Counted from the stretch's first letter, positions 27,406 through 35,240 are shown. The stretch: DNA of 50,123 bases from Hellea sp. (GCA_029250925.1 JAQXEH010000035.1:1-50123), one strand, 5' to 3'. Translations and numbers: made by a program. The notes: generated from the sequence alone by a model not told the origin.

Positions 27406-28062
27406 TTAGGAATCAATTGGTAGGGAAATATCAAAAATTACATTTTCGTCAGTTTCGAGCGCTTCGATTTGACCATTAAGATCATCTATAAGCATTCCGG
27501 TAAAAAAAGGTTGGATTACCCTGCCATCTAACTCTTCAGAATCCATGTTCCCTTTTAATGCATTTTCTGTTTGTTTGTCTAATTTCGATTTTATACCAGT
27601 TGCAGAAATTACTAGGTTGATTTGGTTAGATTTTTCCTCGATCTCAATAGCTATTTGACCACCTCTCGGAACGCTTTGCGTTGCTAATATTAAGATATTA
27701 AGCAGTATACGTACTATATTTTTTTCTAATTTAAGTTCATTCGATACCCAACAAAATCTATGTTTATCTGTATTAAACATATTTTCTGTAAGGTCTTTCA
27801 GTTTTTCTAGATCCATTACCCCTTTGGATGAGCTATTGGTGCCTAAAGCAATGCGCAAGTAACTTAGTTTTGCACTAGCCTGTGAAGCAGCTAACTTAAT
27901 TAACCTTAGAGCATCTTCATGCATCTCCTCAGATCTAGTATCATCGAGTACTTCAATAGCCGTGTTGAGTGCCCCTATAGGACTTATTAAATCGTGGCAA
28001 ATTCGGGATGATATAAGGGAGGCTAGATCTGTAGCCAGAAGCCTCTTACGAGATTCTGTCAT
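27406..28062 (-). CDS. chpT: Histidine phosphotransferase ChpT
   Basis: ChpT relays phosphate from the hybrid kinase CckA to the response regulators CtrA and CpdR, a core step of alphaproteobacterial cell-cycle control. This 218-residue protein has the DHp-like motif SSRICHDLISPIGALNTAIEVL with the phospho-accepting His23, followed by a degenerate ATPase-like fold with PRGGQIAIEIEE, which lacks the N, G1 and G2 boxes needed for ATP binding. It is cytoplasmic and dimeric in known relatives. It lies 56 bases behind apaG on the same strand. ctrA, cckA and cpdR are not in the window. The His motif makes the call strong. Confidence 0.9.
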   Translation of the reverse strand: MTESRKRLLATDLASLISSRICHDLISPIGALNTAIEVLDDTRSEEMHEDALRLIKLAASQASAKLSYLRIALGTNSSSKGVMDLEKLKDLTENMFNTDKHRFCWVSNELKLEKNIVRILLNILILATQSVPRGGQIAIEIEEKSNQINLVISATGIKSKLDKQTENALKGNMDSEELDGRVIQPFFTGMLIDDLNGQIEALETDENVIFDISLPIDS

Positions 28063-28118
28063 TTTAGACTATTCGATTTAATTAGTTTATTTTTAATGAG
28101 CATTGGTGCCTTTCAGTA

Positions 28119-28535
28119 TTAGTTTAATATCAAACCTTCATGTGGGCTATCAAGCGTAAATGCAGGGATATTTACATCATATGATTTTCCACTTATCGCC
28201 TCTTTTACGGTATAGGTGCCTCTCATCATACCGGAGGGAGCGCTTAATGGGGCACCACTTGTATATCGAAATATTTCACCAGGCTTAACTATTGGGTTTT
28301 CTCCAACAACTCCATTGCCTCGTACTTCGTGAACTTGGCCTCTTGAATCTGCTATTTGCCAAAAACGTTCTGTAACCGTAAGATCCTCAATACCTTGATT
28401 GTCAATTTCTACAGTATAAGCCCAAAAAAATCTCGAGTCATAAGGGTTTGATTGTTCGGATAAATACTCAGGTTCAACTCTTATAACAACGTCTTTAGTT
28501 CTACATTCAAATAATGGAACTGTTGAATTTTGCAT
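28119..28535 (-). CDS. apaG: ApaG family protein
   Basis: This is a 138-residue single-domain beta-sandwich protein (DUF525). The motifs FFWAYTVEIDNQGIEDLTVTERFW, VRGNGVVGENPIVKPGEIFRYTSGAPL and MRGTYTV are diagnostic. The family is named from E. coli, where it lies with apaH; related domains occur in eukaryotic F-box proteins. ApaG is linked to cobalt resistance and nucleotide binding in some studies, but no reaction is settled. It is cytoplasmic and has no signal. It is divergent from dcd and sits upstream of chpT, probably in one transcript. Confidence 0.93.
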   Translation of the reverse strand: MQNSTVPLFECRTKDVVIRVEPEYLSEQSNPYDSRFFWAYTVEIDNQGIEDLTVTERFWQIADSRGQVHEVRGNGVVGENPIVKPGEIFRYTSGAPLSAPSGMMRGTYTVKEAISGKSYDVNIPAFTLDSPHEGLILN

Positions 28536-28679
28536 TATGGATCTCTTTTTTTAGTTTATTACAGAGTGAGAGGCTATCTCTTAGTTTTGTATGCTACATT
28601 AGCAAGACTTTTTGTATGTCTCCACTGAAATATTTAACTTGAGGGTTGTTTCAAACGTCAAGGATGTTAATCGATAGTT

Positions 28680-29699
28680 ATGAATGAAGGTATTTCACCA
28701 AAACAGGTCATAGAAAAACTGATTGAGTCAGGTCATATTACTTGTCCAAATGTTGACTTGGATGGGAGATCGACGCAATTACAACCCGCATCTCTTGACT
28801 TAAGTTTAGGTTACACAGCCTATCGCATCAGAGCAAGCTTTTTGCCCGGGAAAAACCGAACTGTAAAACAGTGTCTTTCAGATGTTAGAATGCATGAAAT
28901 TGACTTGAGTTCAGGGGCTGTTCTAGAAACTGGCTGTGTGTACCTCGTGCCGCTTCAAGAGGCTTTAAATTTACCAGATTATTTAAGTGCCAGGGCAAAC
29001 CCTAAAAGTTCAACAGGAAGATTAGATGTTTTTACAAGAGTTATTTGTGACGGCGCCCATAGTTTTGACGTTATTCCAAATGCTTATCAAGGTCCTCTAT
29101 ATGTAGAAATTGCTCCCCGAACTTTCTCAATACTGGTAAAGCCCGGAGATCGCTTGGTGCAAATGCGATTTAGGAAAGGTATTGCAAAAACTATCAGAAC
29201 CCAAACCGTGAGTATAGATTTGCAGGGCTTTAATAGTAATATTGTTGGTTGGCGTGCACGGAGGCATGCTGGGCTTGTGGACATATCTGCTGTTAATGGG
29301 CATATTGCTCGTGATTATTGGGAACCATTATTTGCGGAAGGCAATCAATTAGTTTTGGACCCAGACGAATTTTACATTCTTGCCTCTAAAGAGTCTGTGT
29401 CTATTCCAAAAAATGAGGCCGCAGAAATGGCTCCAATAGCGACAGAAATAGGCGAGTTTCGGGCTCATTACGCAGGTTTTTTTGATCCAGGCTTTGGTAT
29501 AGCTGCTGTTGGGGGTGAAGGATCACGAGCAGTGTTAGAGGTTCGTGGAAGAGATGTACCTTTTTTGCTTCGACATGGGCAACCAGTTGCAAAATTAATA
29601 TTTGAACCAATGATGGATATACCTGATTTTTTATATGGACAAAATGGGTCCCATTATCAAGCTCAAGATTTAAGGCTCTCCAAGCATTTTAAAGTTTAA
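28680..29699 (+). CDS. dcd: 2'-deoxycytidine 5'-triphosphate deaminase (long alphaproteobacterial type)
   Basis: This enzyme deaminates dCTP to dUTP to feed dTMP synthesis. At 339 residues it is the long form in which two dUTPase-like halves are joined, as is usual in Alphaproteobacteria and unlike the roughly 190-residue E. coli Dcd. Visible motifs are QPASLDLSLGYTAYRI in the N-terminal half, ARANPKSSTGRLDVFTRVICDG as the catalytic region, and a second half containing AHYAGFFDPGFGIAAVGGEGSRAVLEVR. It is cytoplasmic. The stop codon overlaps that of the convergent radical SAM gene, so the two messages share their last bases. The ribosome site before the ATG is weak. Confidence 0.9.
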   Translation: MNEGISPKQVIEKLIESGHITCPNVDLDGRSTQLQPASLDLSLGYTAYRIRASFLPGKNRTVKQCLSDVRMHEIDLSSGAVLETGCVYLVPLQEALNLPDYLSARANPKSSTGRLDVFTRVICDGAHSFDVIPNAYQGPLYVEIAPRTFSILVKPGDRLVQMRFRKGIAKTIRTQTVSIDLQGFNSNIVGWRARRHAGLVDISAVNGHIARDYWEPLFAEGNQLVLDPDEFYILASKESVSIPKNEAAEMAPIATEIGEFRAHYAGFFDPGFGIAAVGGEGSRAVLEVRGRDVPFLLRHGQPVAKLIFEPMMDIPDFLYGQNGSHYQAQDLRLSKHFKV

Positions 29700-30637
29700 C
29701 CTGAGCAGCTAGCGCCACCTAATACGCAGAATTTTGAACAGTGTGGGTGGTTTAATTTTACCGGTCTCATACTATCCTTTAACGTTTTTCCTGTCTCGAA
29801 TTGCTTGTCATCCCAGAGAAGTGTACAAGCCAGAACAGACGTACCAGTTTCATTTTTACGTCGTACTACCATTCTTGATGTTGCACACATCATATCTCTA
29901 GGTTGTACATTTAAAATGCTCCAACAATTTTTAGAAATTTCTGGAACATCAATATTTTCATCCATTTCTGGAAATAAAGTAAGCATTTCTTTGTTATCCA
30001 AATCAATCTTCCATTTATTTTTTTCTATGAGTTTATGATAACCTTGTATTGCATCATACTCACTCTCTGAAAACTCAGATCTTCCAGCGATGTTTATGAG
30101 AAAGCTATTTTCATCAAGCCAATTTAACCCTTCAAGCGCGCGCCTAAAACTACCCTTTCCTCTCTCTTTATCGTGACCCTCTTCTGTGTAATGATCCAGG
30201 CTTACCCTCAAAGTAAACTTATTTCCGTATTTCTGTTTAAGAGCAAGTAAGCCTTTTTGTACTTTGGGTCGCATCATTGGACGCATTGCATTTGTCAGTA
30301 TCAGTAATTTGTGGCCACGTTGAAGTACTATTTCTGATAATTCAATTGCATCGGGGTTAAGGTATGGCTCTCCACCGGTAAAGCCAATCTCTATTCTATT
30401 TTTACTTATTGAGTCTATTTCGTCCAGATAGGGGAGTATATCATTTGGCTTTAAATATACAAAATGATCAGCCCTGGGGCTACTTTTTATGTAACAATTT
30501 TTACACTCAATATTACATTGCGAACCAAGGTTAAACCATAATGTTCTGAATTTTTGAAATGAAACTGAAGCTCTAATATCGCCGTTTAAAGTATAGTTAG
30601 GGTCTTGAAATTTATTTTTGTTAATTGCTTTAGACAT
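29696..30637 (-). CDS. Radical SAM protein with C-terminal Cys motif
   Basis: This is a 313-residue radical S-adenosylmethionine enzyme. The [4Fe-4S] motif C41-x3-C45-x2-C48 is in GSQCNIECKNCYI, followed by the GGEPYLN SAM-binding element near residue 95. The C-terminal third has more Cys residues (KNCWSI, MMCATSR, LACTLL) and ends with a conserved-looking HCSKFCVLGGASCSG (Cys300, 304, 311), which could hold an auxiliary cluster as in SPASM/twitch proteins. The substrate is unknown. It follows purK by 18 bases, so it is probably in the purEK transcript, and it converges with dcd. I recall similar uncharacterised proteins in Alphaproteobacteria, but no named function. Confidence 0.82.
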   Translation of the reverse strand: MSKAINKNKFQDPNYTLNGDIRASVSFQKFRTLWFNLGSQCNIECKNCYIKSSPRADHFVYLKPNDILPYLDEIDSISKNRIEIGFTGGEPYLNPDAIELSEIVLQRGHKLLILTNAMRPMMRPKVQKGLLALKQKYGNKFTLRVSLDHYTEEGHDKERGKGSFRRALEGLNWLDENSFLINIAGRSEFSESEYDAIQGYHKLIEKNKWKIDLDNKEMLTLFPEMDENIDVPEISKNCWSILNVQPRDMMCATSRMVVRRKNETGTSVLACTLLWDDKQFETGKTLKDSMRPVKLNHPHCSKFCVLGGASCSG

Positions 30638-30655
30638 AATTAATGAGATTATTCA

Positions 30656-31732
30656 CTAGTTTAAAATTCGGTTTATGTGGCCCATTTTTCTGCCTGGCTT
30701 AATTGTTTCTTTACCATAAAGGTGAATAAATGTTTTTGATGTTTTAGAGAGTTCATTTAAGTTTCTATAGTCATCCCCGATTAAATTAGTCATTTCTACT
30801 TTATTTCTTGGATTTGTATCACCCAAAGGCCAACCTGCTATTGCACGAATATGTAATTCAAATTGATCAACGCAACCTGCATTTTGTGTCCAGTGACCAG
30901 AATTATGAACACGCGGTGCTATTTCGTTAACAAGCAAGTCACCATTCTCTTGTTCAAAAAATTCAACTGCTATTACACCAACGTAATCTAATGAATTTAA
31001 AATCTTCAAAGCAATATTTTGCGCATTCGCATTATCTGAAACTGGCGGCGCAATACTTTTGTGTAAAATGTGGTTCTTATGTATGTTTTCAATTAAAGGG
31101 TAAGCAGCAGTTTCCCCTGATTGACTTCTGGCTGCAATTACAGAAACCTCTCTTTTAAAACTTATGAACTGTTCCAGTATTGCGGGGCTATTTTTCATAC
31201 TTTCCCAAGCTACAGATATTTCATTGTGTGATTTAATTATGAACTGACCTTTTCCATCATAACCAAAACGTCTTGTTTTTAAAACTGCAGGCAGTCCTAT
31301 TTTTCCGATTGCTTTTTTTAAGTCATCAAGAGAACTTACTTTTTCAAACTCTGTGACAGGAACGTTGGCATCATCACGTATAAAATTTTTTTCTATATAA
31401 CGATCTTGAGCAATTTTGAGAGGAAAAGACCCAGGATGAAGTGGTTTTATTTTTTCAACATAGGCCGCTGTCGATGCTGGGACATTTTCAAACTCGTAAG
31501 TGATAACATCACATGCCTCAACAAAGGCTTTAATTCGTTTCAAATCATCATATTCACCGTTTGTTTCAAACTTTGAAACCTCTGATGCAGGCCCGGAAAT
31601 GTGTGGGTCATATATGTGACAATGAAATCCCAGTCGCGATGCTGCAGTGCTAAGCATTCTACCTAATTGACCACCGCCAATTATTCCAATTGTACTACCT
31701 GGGGAGAGTAGTATTTTTTTTTCACCTGACAT
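30656..31732 (-). CDS. purK: N5-carboxyaminoimidazole ribonucleotide synthase
   Basis: This ATP-grasp enzyme carboxylates aminoimidazole ribonucleotide with bicarbonate in purine synthesis. The N-terminal GIIGGGQLGRMLSTAASRLGF, the VLKTRRFGYDGKGQ nucleotide loop and NEIAPRVHNSGHWT are diagnostic. The 358-residue length is normal. It acts with PurE, encoded 4 bases upstream, which isomerises its unstable product; the tight spacing indicates an operon. The radical SAM gene follows after 18 bases. It is cytoplasmic and a dimer in known relatives. Confidence 0.96.
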   Translation of the reverse strand: MSGEKKILLSPGSTIGIIGGGQLGRMLSTAASRLGFHCHIYDPHISGPASEVSKFETNGEYDDLKRIKAFVEACDVITYEFENVPASTAAYVEKIKPLHPGSFPLKIAQDRYIEKNFIRDDANVPVTEFEKVSSLDDLKKAIGKIGLPAVLKTRRFGYDGKGQFIIKSHNEISVAWESMKNSPAILEQFISFKREVSVIAARSQSGETAAYPLIENIHKNHILHKSIAPPVSDNANAQNIALKILNSLDYVGVIAVEFFEQENGDLLVNEIAPRVHNSGHWTQNAGCVDQFELHIRAIAGWPLGDTNPRNKVEMTNLIGDDYRNLNELSKTSKTFIHLYGKETIKPGRKMGHINRILN

Positions 31733-31736
31733 GGCT

Positions 31737-32219
31737 TTAACCTTCAGGGAATTCTTTAACTGAGATAGACTGTACTTCTCGCCAAGAGATCAATGATTGC
31801 TCAATTTCCTTATCTGAAACCGATAAAATAGATGCAGACAAAATTCCTGCATTCTTCGCACCAGCTTTTCCTATGGCCAATGTTCCAACTGGTATTCCAC
31901 CCGGCATTTGAGCTATCGAAAGAAGACTATCCATTCCAGAAAGAGCTTTAGACTCTATTGGAACACCAAGAACTGGTAGATGTGTCATTGATGCCACCAT
32001 CCCCGGTAGGTGAGCTGCTCCACCGGCGCCAGCAATAATTACCTTGTACCCATCTGATTTTGCATTCTTAGCAAAATTCACAAGTCTGTCAGGCGTTCGG
32101 TGTGCTGAAATAATTTTTGTAGTATATTTAATGCCGAGTTCATCAAGCACATCTGCTGAATGTTTCATAGTAGGCCAATCTGAATTTGAACCCATAATAA
32201 TTGCTATCGGAACTGTCAT
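31737..32219 (-). CDS. purE: N5-carboxyaminoimidazole ribonucleotide mutase
   Basis: PurE class I moves the carboxyl group of N5-CAIR to give CAIR. The 160-residue protein has the substrate loop [31 protein letters not shown] with the catalytic His, and [25 protein letters not shown]. The pairing with purK fits the bacterial two-step route. A hairpin-like element and a promoter candidate (TTGACC with a weak -10) lie upstream on the minus strand near 32240-32285. The start ATG at 32219 is supported by homology. Confidence 0.96.
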   Translation of the reverse strand: MTVPIAIIMGSNSDWPTMKHSADVLDELGIKYTTKIISAHRTPDRLVNFAKNAKSDGYKVIIAGAGGAAHLPGMVASMTHLPVLGVPIESKALSGMDSLLSIAQMPGGIPVGTLAIGKAGAKNAGILSASILSVSDKEIEQSLISWREVQSISVKEFPEG

Positions 32220-32433
32220 GGTAGCTCTCTTTTAATCCCTCGCTAGAAAGCTCCATACAATAACTAATGCAGCGGGAGGGTCAAATAGAAAAATTTTTTA
32301 AATGTAAAAAATTATTCTAGGAGATAATACTTAAATAAAAATTTTATGGGCCCTGTGATTAAAACTCAGTCTTGTGTTAAGTTGGATTTCTTCTATTGTT
32401 TTCCAAGTTATACAATAATTAAGGAATTAAAAA

Positions 32434-33243
32434 ATGGACCGTGTGTTTATTGTAACTGGTGCAGCAAATGGAATTGGTTTTGCTTGTGCTCGTAGGTTGC
32501 TTGAGGATGGTTACAGAGTTGTTTTGGCTGATATCGACAAGGCGAGAGGACAGCAAGCCATTAAGGAAATGGGGTTCGGGGGTGATGAAGCCTTATTTGT
32601 TGAATGTGATATTTCAAAAAAACTTGAGGTTCATAATTTAATTGCAGAATCACTTTCCGCGTTTGGAGGTATTGATGGTTTGATAAACAATGCAGGTATT
32701 GCTGTTAAGGGGGGCGCTCTTGATTTAACTGAAGATGATTTTGACCGTGTTATAGCTACTAATCTTAGGGGTTCGTTTTTAGTCTCAAAAGCTGTTGCTA
32801 ACTATTTTGTTTCTGAAATAGAAAGTAGAGAAGATCGTTCAAGGTTGACGGACCGACCATACTCGATTGTTAATATGTCATCAATAAATGATACTGTAGC
32901 TATACCAGACTACTTAGCTTATACTGTATCAAAAGGAGGACTACTTCAACTTACTAAGTCCATGGCGCTTGAATTGGCGCCTTACGGGATAAGAGTAAAT
33001 GCAATTGGCCCCGGTTCGGTGAAAACTGATATGCTTTCAAATGTGGCTGGCGATGGGCTTGAAAAAATTTATTCCCGAACACCATTAGGACGTCTTGCTT
33101 TACCTGATGAAATTGCAGGGGTGGCTGCTTTTTTATTAGGCGAAGATAGTAGTTATATCACAGGTCAGTGTATATACGTGGACGGAGGCCGCTTGGCATT
33201 AAACTACACGATGCCAAAGAAGCAAATCATAGATGATATATGA
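32434..33243 (+). CDS. Short-chain dehydrogenase/reductase
   Basis: This is a 269-residue classical SDR. The cofactor motif TGAANGIG is near residues 8-15, with an Asp after beta-2 (LADIDKARG) that suggests NAD(H) preference. NNAGIA, the catalytic Ser in VNMSSIN and the Tyr-x3-Lys motif YTVSKGG follow. The C-terminal part has GPGSVKTDM and ITGQCIYVDGG. Similar proteins act on sugars, steroids, 3-oxoacyl groups or alcohols, and the substrate cannot be inferred. It is cytoplasmic. The gene stands alone between divergent purE and convergent trcR, with a reasonable AAGGAA ribosome site before the ATG. Confidence 0.9.
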   Translation: MDRVFIVTGAANGIGFACARRLLEDGYRVVLADIDKARGQQAIKEMGFGGDEALFVECDISKKLEVHNLIAESLSAFGGIDGLINNAGIAVKGGALDLTEDDFDRVIATNLRGSFLVSKAVANYFVSEIESREDRSRLTDRPYSIVNMSSINDTVAIPDYLAYTVSKGGLLQLTKSMALELAPYGIRVNAIGPGSVKTDMLSNVAGDGLEKIYSRTPLGRLALPDEIAGVAAFLLGEDSSYITGQCIYVDGGRLALNYTMPKKQIIDDI

Positions 33244-33270
33244 GACTAAGTAATTCTAGTTTTTAACCAA

Positions 33271-33939
33271 TTATATTTTTGAAGGCTTAAACAAGCTTTC
33301 TAAAGTATGCTCAACTTTAGGTTGGTTTGTATCAGTCTCTTTAACAGTTTTTTCCACTGGCTTTAAGCTCTCTCCGGTTTCTTCTTGAGTTTTTGCTTCA
33401 AGCTTTGCTTTTTTGTCGGCTGCTTTTTTTACTATGCTATCTAAATCAATTTGGGTGCAAAGCCCTAGGGACACAGGATCAATAGGGTTAATAGTGTTGA
33501 TTTTCCAATGTGTGCGTTCACGAATGGAATTAATTGTTGGTTTAGTCGTTCCAATTAATTTAGAAATTTGGGCATCCGACACTTCAGGGTGATATCTAAC
33601 AATCCATGCAATAGCATCAGGACGGTCTTGCCTTCTGGAAAGTGGAGTATAGCGCGGCCCTTTTTTCTTAGATTTGCTAGTTTGTAAGGTATCACTATCG
33701 AATGTGTTTGCTTTCATAGCATATTTACTATCTTTTTCTGCTTTTTCGATTTCTTCACGGCTGACTTGGCCATTTGCGATCGGATCTGCGCCTAGTATGC
33801 CTGCGGCCACATCTCCATCGGCAATACCCTCAACTTCTAAGATATGTAACACACAGAATTCACTTATTTGTTTAAAAGTCATTCCAGTGTTATCTATTAG
33901 CCATACTGCTGTTGCTTTTGGCATTAGTATCTGCGTCAT
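33271..33939 (-). CDS. trcR: TrcR (DUF1013), RNA-polymerase-associated cell-cycle regulator
   Basis: This DUF1013 protein is the probable equivalent of TrcR, reported in Alphaproteobacteria to travel with RNA polymerase and affect cell-cycle transcription. The family start MPKATAVWLIDNTGMTFKQISEFC appears within the first residues, and a helix-turn-helix segment VSDAQISKLIGTTKPTINSIRERTHW lies near the middle. The C-terminal tail is charged and rich in Lys, Glu and Thr. The frame begins at 33960, but the ATG at 33939 has GGAGG just upstream and yields the usual N-terminus (MTQILMPKATAVWL), so the product is about 222 residues. Its leader contains a terminator-like hairpin, described separately. 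DUF1192 and rcdA-like genes diverge from it. Confidence 0.87.
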   Translation of the reverse strand: MTQILMPKATAVWLIDNTGMTFKQISEFCVLHILEVEGIADGDVAAGILGADPIANGQVSREEIEKAEKDSKYAMKANTFDSDTLQTSKSKKKGPRYTPLSRRQDRPDAIAWIVRYHPEVSDAQISKLIGTTKPTINSIRERTHWKINTINPIDPVSLGLCTQIDLDSIVKKAADKKAKLEAKTQEETGESLKPVEKTVKETDTNQPKVEHTLESLFKPSKI

Positions 33940-33961
33940 GGGGCCTCCAAATTTAGCCAAG

Positions 33962-33983
33962 AAAAAACCCCGCTTCGCGAGGC
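33962..33983 (-). terminator. Terminator-like hairpin in the trcR leader
   Basis: On the minus strand GCCTCGC (33983-33977), a GAA loop and GCGGGGT form a seven-pair stem that ends in six Us. The two central or outer G-U pairs exist only on the minus strand (the plus strand would have C-A mismatches), so it is directed toward trcR. It lies 22 bases before the trcR ATG, where it would stop transcription before the gene unless read through. Confidence 0.75.
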
Positions 33984-34023
33984 AAATTCTGAATTTAAAA
34001 ACTATGTTTTCAATTCAGAATTT
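33984..34023. repeat. 12-bp perfect inverted repeat upstream of trcR
   Basis: AAATTCTGAATT (33984-33995) and AATTCAGAATTT (34012-34023) pair perfectly. The 16-base spacer holds a further AAAAC/GTTTT pair around TAT. The stem directly abuts the terminator-like hairpin. It could be an RNA hairpin, a dimeric operator, or both. Confidence 0.75.
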
Positions 34024-34043
34024 ATCTATAAGGTGTATATTAA

Positions 34044-34049
34044 ATTATA
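34044..34049 (-). promoter_or_regulatory. Candidate minus-strand -10 box for the trcR leader
   Basis: A perfect TATAAT reads on the minus strand at 34049-34044. A start about seven bases on would begin an RNA near 34037 that includes the inverted repeat and terminator. No convincing -35 is seen 16-18 bases upstream, so a non-standard or activated promoter is possible. Confidence 0.45.
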
Positions 34050-34065
34050 GCAAGAGAAGTTTGAA

Positions 34066-34254
34066 ATGGAAAATGATGTAAAGAGTGCATTGGAAAACTA
34101 TCATATCAATGAAGATCTCTATGGATTATCTATTGAAGAACTAAATGTAAGAATAAAACTATTCAAAAATGAAATTTTACGCTTTGAAAAAGAGTTGGTG
34201 AAGAAAAATTCTGAATTATCAGCGGCCGATCAACTTTTTTCTTCGAAAAAATGA
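34066..34254 (+). CDS. DUF1192 small coiled-coil protein
   Basis: This is a 62-residue protein of unknown function. The conserved part is EDLYGLSIEELNVRIKLFKNEILRFEKELVKKNSELSAADQLF: the L-S-x-E-E-L-x-x-R-I motif followed by a heptad-like pattern that predicts a short coiled coil, then a Ser-Ala-Ala-Asp-x-x-Phe end. That pattern fits DUF1192. Genes of this family often precede the rcdA-like DUF1465 gene and rpmE, as here, so it is likely real despite its size. GAGAAG lies about 7 bases before the ATG. It diverges from trcR. Confidence 0.82.
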   Translation: MENDVKSALENYHINEDLYGLSIEELNVRIKLFKNEILRFEKELVKKNSELSAADQLFSSKK

Positions 34255-34345
34255 TTTACCCAAATGTGATCTAGCGGTTGCAAAGCAGCAAGGTAGAGTT
34301 ATTAACTGATGATATAAAATAAACCAGTTATACTAAAGCTTAGTA

Positions 34346-34885
34346 ATGAATTCTAAAAAAAATAAACCAGATCCAGCTGAAGTTCCACTAGATACGTTTC
34401 GATCTCAAGCTGAAGCACGGTTAGTTGAGTTTGTTAACTCAGATCTACTAGATAACCTAATTGATGAGCTTTCATATTTAAATACTAGTCTTTTAGCTTT
34501 TTTTGATAAGGGTTACTCAGCAGGCGAAGAGAACCAAAAGAATATTATATTATCTCAAAAGAGCCAATGCAAAGAATTCGTTGTTCAGTTGAAAAAATGG
34601 ATTGAAGTTCAGAGCTTACTAAAAAATAAAAAAATAAACTCAATTGACGCTTGTCAATCTGAACATCGCCTTACTAGCAAAACAGAGTTGGGAGAACTAA
34701 CGGTTTCGCAATTTAGTAATATTGACTCCGCGAGCTTTTTAAAATTTAGAGGTTTAACTGAAGACCTTGTAAGTCTTTATGATCAAATCGCACGCCTTGA
34801 TCGTTCTCTTTATGGTTCTATCGCTGCTCAAAAAGGAAACACAGTGGCTGATCAGATTGAAAGAATTCGCTCTGCATATATATAA
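34346..34885 (+). CDS. rcdA: RcdA-like DUF1465 protein (CtrA degradation adaptor)
   Basis: RcdA in Caulobacter is an adaptor that helps ClpXP, primed by CpdR, degrade CtrA and other substrates during the cell cycle. This 179-residue helical protein shows the family pattern in its last third, FLKFRGLTEDLVSLYDQIARLDRSLYG, and a mid-region of helices with LLAFFDKGYSAGEENQK. Sequence outside that segment is weakly conserved, so the assignment rests partly on context: DUF1192 directly before it and rpmE convergent after it, a common arrangement. It has no signal peptide. It may be cotranscribed with DUF1192 (91-base gap) and ends at a hairpin terminator. Confidence 0.7.
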   Translation: MNSKKNKPDPAEVPLDTFRSQAEARLVEFVNSDLLDNLIDELSYLNTSLLAFFDKGYSAGEENQKNIILSQKSQCKEFVVQLKKWIEVQSLLKNKKINSIDACQSEHRLTSKTELGELTVSQFSNIDSASFLKFRGLTEDLVSLYDQIARLDRSLYGSIAAQKGNTVADQIERIRSAYI

Positions 34886-34919
34886 TAAAGCGCACCATGG
34901 ACGCTTTATTCTAAATTTT
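34884..34919. terminator. Terminator between rcdA-like and rpmE genes
   Basis: ATAAAGCG-type 9-bp arms (34884-34892 and 34902-34910) pair perfectly around CACCATGGA. A short T-run (34916-34920) follows on the plus strand and an AT-rich tail on the minus strand. It serves two converging genes; the first arm starts at the end of the rcdA stop codon. Confidence 0.7.
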
Positions 34920-34922
34920 TGA

Positions 34923-35144
34923 TTAGGTTCCGAAACCTGCAAATTTATTTTTGAAGCGTGATACGCGGCCACCTCTATCCATGAGTTTACCATCACCGCC
35001 TGTCCAAGCAGGGTGGGACTTTGAATCGATATCTAAAACTAGTGTATCACCTTCTTTTCCATATGTGGATCGCGTTTGATAAGTGGATCCATCTACCATT
35101 TGGACAGTAATCATGTGATAATCTGGGTGTGTATTTTTTTTCAT
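34923..35144 (-). CDS. rpmE: 50S ribosomal protein L31 (zinc-free form)
   Basis: This is a 73-residue ribosomal protein at the central protuberance and intersubunit bridge. [36 protein letters not shown] and [15 protein letters not shown] are typical. None of the four zinc-ligand Cys residues is present, so this is the C-minus type, as is usual in many Alphaproteobacteria. A strong GAGGAG ribosome site lies before the ATG. A good promoter stands just beyond the suhB stop, so it need not depend on the efp-suhB transcript. Confidence 0.95.
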   Translation of the reverse strand: MKKNTHPDYHMITVQMVDGSTYQTRSTYGKEGDTLVLDIDSKSHPAWTGGDGKLMDRGGRVSRFKNKFAGFGT

Positions 35145-35205
35145 TTTATGGCTCCTCAGCCTATTTTCACGGATTTACTTTGTGTGGTCCACCGCTGATT
35201 GGGGG

Positions 35206-35234
35206 CATATAAAGTAGAGTTATTAATGCGTCAA
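35206..35234 (-). promoter_or_regulatory. rpmE promoter
   Basis: On the minus strand TTGACG (35234-35229) and TATATG (35211-35206) are separated by 17 bases, close to the alphaproteobacterial housekeeping consensus. The -35 begins a few bases after the suhB stop. Confidence 0.65.
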
Positions 35235-35240
35235 GTATTG

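Noticed and set aside
33674-34081. 135-codon open frame on the plus strand opposite trcR
   Set aside because: It crosses trcR, the leader hairpins and the DUF1192 start; the translation shows no family pattern.
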